NCBI GenBank assembly: GCA_033030425.1
Contig: JAUFSD010000025.1
Coordinates: 744,001-808,000, forward strand
Direction: 5' to 3'
DNA: 64,000 nt
Source of the DNA: Verpa conica
Taxonomy: Eukaryota > Ascomycota > Pezizomycetes > Pezizales > Morchellaceae
Shown: positions 60,301-64,000 of the stretch, one piece after another
How positions within the stretch are numbered: the first letter of the stretch is position 1
How the letters are laid out: each line of letters starts with the position of its first letter
The notes under the pieces: model-generated
What the model was told of the DNA's origin: nothing
Seen by the model: only the letters and a program-made list of their open reading frames with translations
Database searches by the model: none
Program-made: the position numbers and the translations under genes

Positions 60301-61816
60301 GTACAAGCGATAGGCATGGGGAGTCTCGTGGGTATATCGGAGGAATAAATTATTTCCTATTCGGTAGAATTTTGTGTGGCGCTTGGCTTAGGCGTGCTAA
60401 TACCAAACTAGGGACAGGGGGTTGACAATGTTAATCATGAGGTATCACTCGTCATATACACATACTTGGCCTGCAATTATACATTACGTGGCAAACTTTA
60501 GATAAATTCCCATAAAGGGTTAGTATTTTGATTGATCTAATACTTTGGGTCTCCCTTTAGAACTTGTTCTTTCTCGCCACAGATTTCTGCAAATAGTCTC
60601 TAGTACTTGTGCATCCTCTCGTAGTCTAAATTAATCTACTAGGCCAATTATATGCTGAACAAAAGAGGTCAATATATTTGACGCGAAAATCCTCCTGCGG
60701 GCCTTGTGCCCGTAGACAAATGTGTGCCTTAAGTAACGAAGTATAAAAATAGCTTAGAGGTTGAATTTTGACCAACAGGTCCTGAGCGCACAATAAAAAG
60801 TGCGTAATAAATGGAGATCATAGGATCGGCACTACTAAAATTCACATAATACAAGCTTCCCAGAGTGATATAGATTTATCATCATGTAATATCACTCTAT
60901 ATAAACCCTAACCCTCGGAAACAACCTGATTAGTCCTTTCCCCTTCACTGAGAGCTTTAATATTTCCTTCAGTCTTGATGCTTTCCATGGTACCACTTGG
61001 TCTTGTTCTTTTTTGCAATCTACTCGGTCAAGCATTTTACTTAAATTCCATATCTTTGAGTGGTGCCTTAAACTTGAGAATTAGTAAATTAACTACACAT
61101 GGTATATTATAGTAGATATCAGCGATATCTTTTAAATTAATAAAGTAGATCCTTGATACTATCAATATTGAATTAGAAAAATTACAGCTGCAGGACCTAG
61201 AAGAGCATAAGATATGGGCCTCTAGGTAACTGAGATATCAGATACTTATAAGGTCTAAATAACTCCTCAATTATTAGACTTATGATAAATTCATTCATTC
61301 ATTCCTCAATTATTGGGCTCATGTGATTCTGTAGCTTAGCACGCTCTAAAATTCATTGCAAATTCACAATGCTTTGCCGAAAAAAGGTAACAGGTGGGTA
61401 AAGCTAGGGAAGTTAAGGAGTATCTTCCTCTGGGTTAATGAGCTCCCAGTGCAGGTTGTGAGTAAATCCTAGGTCCTGGGTCCTTGGTTCATCCAACATG
61501 GAGACGTTTCCCGGGACCATAGGTTCTCGACACATCCAGCAAATACTCAAACAGAATCAATCTCCCCCATACCCCCTATGCTTTACTTCTTTTCCTTCCC
61601 CTTATTACCTTCGTTCCTGTAGCAATCCATCACGTCACAGAACTTCAGAATTCAAAAACGATACCATATCCGCAAGAAAGAAGAAAAAGGGACGAGAATC
61701 CATTTGAAATTTGGCGTCTAAATTCATAACGCGACGACAAGAAGACAAAAAACACCCCGACCCTCCCAGAAATTTTTATTTATTTTGAATAGAGAAAGAA
61801 AAAACAGAGCCCACGC
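57394..61816. other. Gene-poor region
   Basis: No supportable gene. A two-unit telomere-like tract AAACCCTAACCCT lies at 60903-60915, just downstream of AT-rich sequence. A local duplication of CCTCAATTATTRG with ATTCATTC repeats occurs at 61264-61325. The 88-codon ORF at 57420-57686 has no motif. Confidence 0.45.
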
Positions 61817-62411
61817 TTAAACCTCAGCAATCTCACGGAGACGGCGGATTGTTGACCGAGTGGCGGCAGCAGCGGGAGTCCTATTTAGCATATTTGTCAG
61901 CCACCATCCCCCCATAGCACAGTACAGCACAGGCTAAATTTAGGAAGACATACGAGACAACCCAAGCACCACCAGCAACAGTCTTTTTGCATGACTTGCA
62001 TTCCCAGATACCGACGGATGTACGCTTGACGGTGGTCTTTCCGCAGAAGGTGCAGGTGTAGCGGGCGTGCTGGGTGATTTCCATCTTCTTCACCTGTTTC
62101 CTCAAGGAGGCACCATATCTGTTTTGCTGTTAGTTCCGATTTTCGCAGATTCGAGATATGGAATTGTTCGCCCGCTGGGGGGGGGAGGGGGGGAGTTCGA
62201 TGTTTGATATTCGAAGAGGAGGGGGGGTTGAGAGATTCTACCTGACACCGTATTTACCGGTAACTATTCAAAAAAGTCTCGTCAGTTTCAACCTCTAAAA
62301 ATGCTCCATCAAAAAGTACGCCAACCCCAACCTCATTCCCACCACTAATTCCATCAAGGGAAAATTTCTGGAGCATAACGTACCTCCGACCTTCTTAGTG
62401 CGCTTGGTCAT
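61817..62411 (-). CDS. rpl43: Ribosomal protein eL43 (L37Ae)
   Basis: Four exons (minus strand): 62411-62384, 62263-62242, 62118-61954 and 61880-61817. This gives exactly 92 residues, the usual eukaryotic length. Start MTKRTKKVG, then [19 protein letters not shown], the zinc-binding motif CTFCGK...CKSCKK, and the conserved end [20 protein letters not shown]. The protein is a zinc-ribbon component of the 60S subunit. Exon 2 is only 22 nt. The last intron (61881-61953, GTATGT donor) is open in frame for a long way; reading through it replaces the conserved C-terminus with an unrelated tail. Intron 62119-62241 contains long C-runs (G-runs on the plus strand). Confidence 0.95.
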
Positions 62412-62754
62412 TTTGTCTGAATTATTTCTTAGTTATTCCGTCGATAAAGGAAGGGTAGTGCTGCGGGGGGGGGTGTTTCTTCAGATCGGTCGTGTGTACT
62501 GGGGGGGATTACTCGCGGTTGCAAAGGTTTGGAGCGAGTTGTGTGTGTGTCGAGATGTAGGGTTTGCAGCCCTAAGAAACAGTCCAGGGAGAGGCTCTGA
62601 GAGGTTACCCGGACCATCACCAACAATCCCTTTGTCAGGGCAACAGGGGCAGCGCGTTCAAGACGTCAATGCTTTGCTGTGCTTCCGGAGCTGTTGAACA
62701 CCACCAAAGTTACATCTACAATATTCACTTCCTCACGATAAACACAATAACATA
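62412..62754. promoter_or_regulatory. Divergent eL43/VMA9 promoter
   Basis: 343 bp between the two start codons. It carries G-runs (62465-62474 and 62502-62508). The 99-codon ORF across it is spurious. No TATA box stands out. Confidence 0.5.
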
Positions 62755-63238
62755 ATGGCTAACGGGTAATTTACCTCGTACTCCCTCTCTCTAAGCCCTC
62801 GCTAACCGATTTTGCCCCTTAACAGCTACAGTATCCTCGTCGGCCTCATCGTCATCGTCGCGCTCTCCGGTGCGGCTTGGTTCTTTTCACCAAAGGGCGA
62901 GAATCAGACGTAGGTTCCGATTCTCCGGCTGTGTTTTTCTCTCTGGGTCTCTCTGCTGGCACACCGACAACGTCCCTGCCTAGTTGGGTCGGGTAGCGGT
63001 AAACAGAAGCTGACTTGGCGGGTACTTTTAGTGTCTGGCGGAGCTCCTTGATCTTGAGTTTCGTCGCTTGCTATCTCATGTGGGGTATGTCTTCCGATTG
63101 CTCCTACTAGATGGATTAACTACTAACGGTAAAACTCCAGCCATAACACTTACCGCACAACTCAACCCCCTCATCGCACCGCGAAGGTCCGATCTAAGAC
63201 TAGAGGAAGACATCAATTCTGTTCGTTTCTCTATGTGA
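62755..63238 (+). CDS. vma9: V-type ATPase V0 subunit e (Vma9)
   Basis: Four exons (62755-62765, 62826-62909, 63032-63084, 63141-63238) give 81 residues in frame; the introns are 60, 122 and 56 nt. The first exon codes only MAN plus two bases. Residues 4-24 (GYSILVGLIVIVALSGAAWFF) form the first membrane helix, SPKGENQT is the conserved polar loop, and VWRSSLILSFVACYLMW plus AITLTAQLNPLI form the second helix. Subunit e is a small hydrophobic part of the V0 proton channel in vacuolar and endosomal membranes. The tail APRRSDLR is usual in filamentous fungi, and about 13 further residues follow. It is too exon-rich to be seen as an ORF. Confidence 0.92.
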
Positions 63239-64000
63239 GATGTAACATACTGCACGATAGATCGAGGGACGGGGGATGGTAAGGCTACGGAGAGGGCGAA
63301 GATTTTTGCGTGAGAAGCCGGGGTAAGGAGGTGTTGGGGACGGCGATGGGATTGTACCATATATCACTACTTTGTGTTACGTTGCGGGTTTGGATTTGGA
63401 TTTGGATTCGGGTTGTTTTGTGACTTATAATGGCAATGCAGTATTGTTTTTTGCTCTATACGCACATATGCTAGCCTCTCGAAAGCGAGGTGTGTTAAGA
63501 GTTCTAGGACTGCCCATCGAACAGAAGCAATATACTGGTGACGATGGGACCACCCAAAGTGGATTACCCTGGCCTCTAAATTCTATGCATCGTAGATTTA
63601 TAACGCGAATACCTAATACGAAACTTTAAATCCCATTTATGAGTACATAATCTCCCTGTCTCCCTGGTCAAGACGTGTACCTCAAGAATTGCGCTGGTCA
63701 AAACTGTTTATATACGGCAGGCTAAATACGATGAACTTATTCATCTATTCACCCATACCCAATTTTACGACCTTTAACACCGAGACTTGTTTCTACTCCA
63801 TATATTGTATTTCCAGAAGATATGTGCTAGCAAAACACAAATTTAGCCTAGGCCACAAGTCCCTACTTTTGGTCCATTCCCCATTATAGTAATTGGACAG
63901 ACTGCTCTGGCCAGATATCGCCCAGCCTATTTTCTGGTGTTTAATCCAATTCCTTAAAACCCTACCTTTAAAAGACTACTTGCGGCTATGAGTGTATAAA
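63239..64000. other. Window end, no gene seen
   Basis: A GGATTT/TGGATT tandem lies at 63390-63412. Short ORFs only. Confidence 0.45.

Overview
The window is nuclear DNA of a filamentous ascomycete. The evidence is short spliceosomal introns (50-330 nt, GTRAGT-like donors, CTNAC-like branch sites), TTAGGG-type telomere-like repeats, and fungal genes: a SidC-type siderophore synthetase, a LaeA/UMTA-type methyltransferase, a DUF8035-type protein, Rrn11 and a fungal Arg2. A Pezizomycete is possible but is only a guess. Many real genes here are split into short exons, so I rebuilt the gene models by hand. Every joined model quoted keeps frame across its splice sites.

Layout. 1-2.85 kb: 3' end of a ferricrocin-type NRPS (plus strand). 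3.5-4.0 kb: a small secreted six-cysteine protein. 4.2-5.1 kb: one MITE nested inside another. 5.7-8.4 kb: an 860-codon gene for a protein with retropepsin-like and dead RNase-H-like domains. 8.4-14.3 kb: no supportable gene. 14.3-15.8 kb: a seven-exon methyltransferase (minus). 15.8-26.8 kb: an 11-kb gene desert. 26.85-30.7 kb: RRN11 (minus) and ARG2 (plus) diverging from one promoter. 31.5-33.8 kb: a five-exon gene joining two zinc fingers, an eIF4E-binding motif and an eIF4B/4H-like RRM. 34.4-35.2 kb: MITE remnants and a palindrome-bearing minisatellite. 35.56-40.39 kb: an intact Ty1/Copia retrotransposon with a 5-bp target duplication, sitting in a decayed ORF. 41.5-45.6 kb: a three-exon, 1332-aa paralogue of the 5.7-kb gene with a very long coiled coil (minus). 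45.9-50.9 kb: three intron-containing tRNA genes, a C-lobe-less SRPK-like kinase and a hAT-type MITE. 50.9-51.5 kb: a SET-domain gene. 52.8-54.1 kb: a DUF8035-like gene. 54.1-61.8 kb: gene-poor, with only weak exon candidates. 61.8-63.2 kb: ribosomal protein eL43 and V-ATPase subunit e, divergently transcribed.

How the genes relate. Housekeeping genes form two divergent pairs (RRN11/ARG2 and eL43/VMA9). The first pair has a cluster of Gcn4/CPC1-like TGASTC sites, which fits amino-acid control of ARG2. Accessory genes lie in repeat-rich stretches. The most unusual content is the pair of paralogues (5744-8397 and 41490-45634). Each has a degenerate retropepsin-like domain followed directly by an RNase-H fold lacking catalytic residues, with no reverse transcriptase between them, then coiled-coil or low-complexity sequence and a C-terminal ITLxQ...[LT]RK-type segment. 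They look like a domesticated retroelement-derived family. The second notable item is the ZnF/4E-binding/RRM/ZnF chimera at 31.5-33.8 kb.
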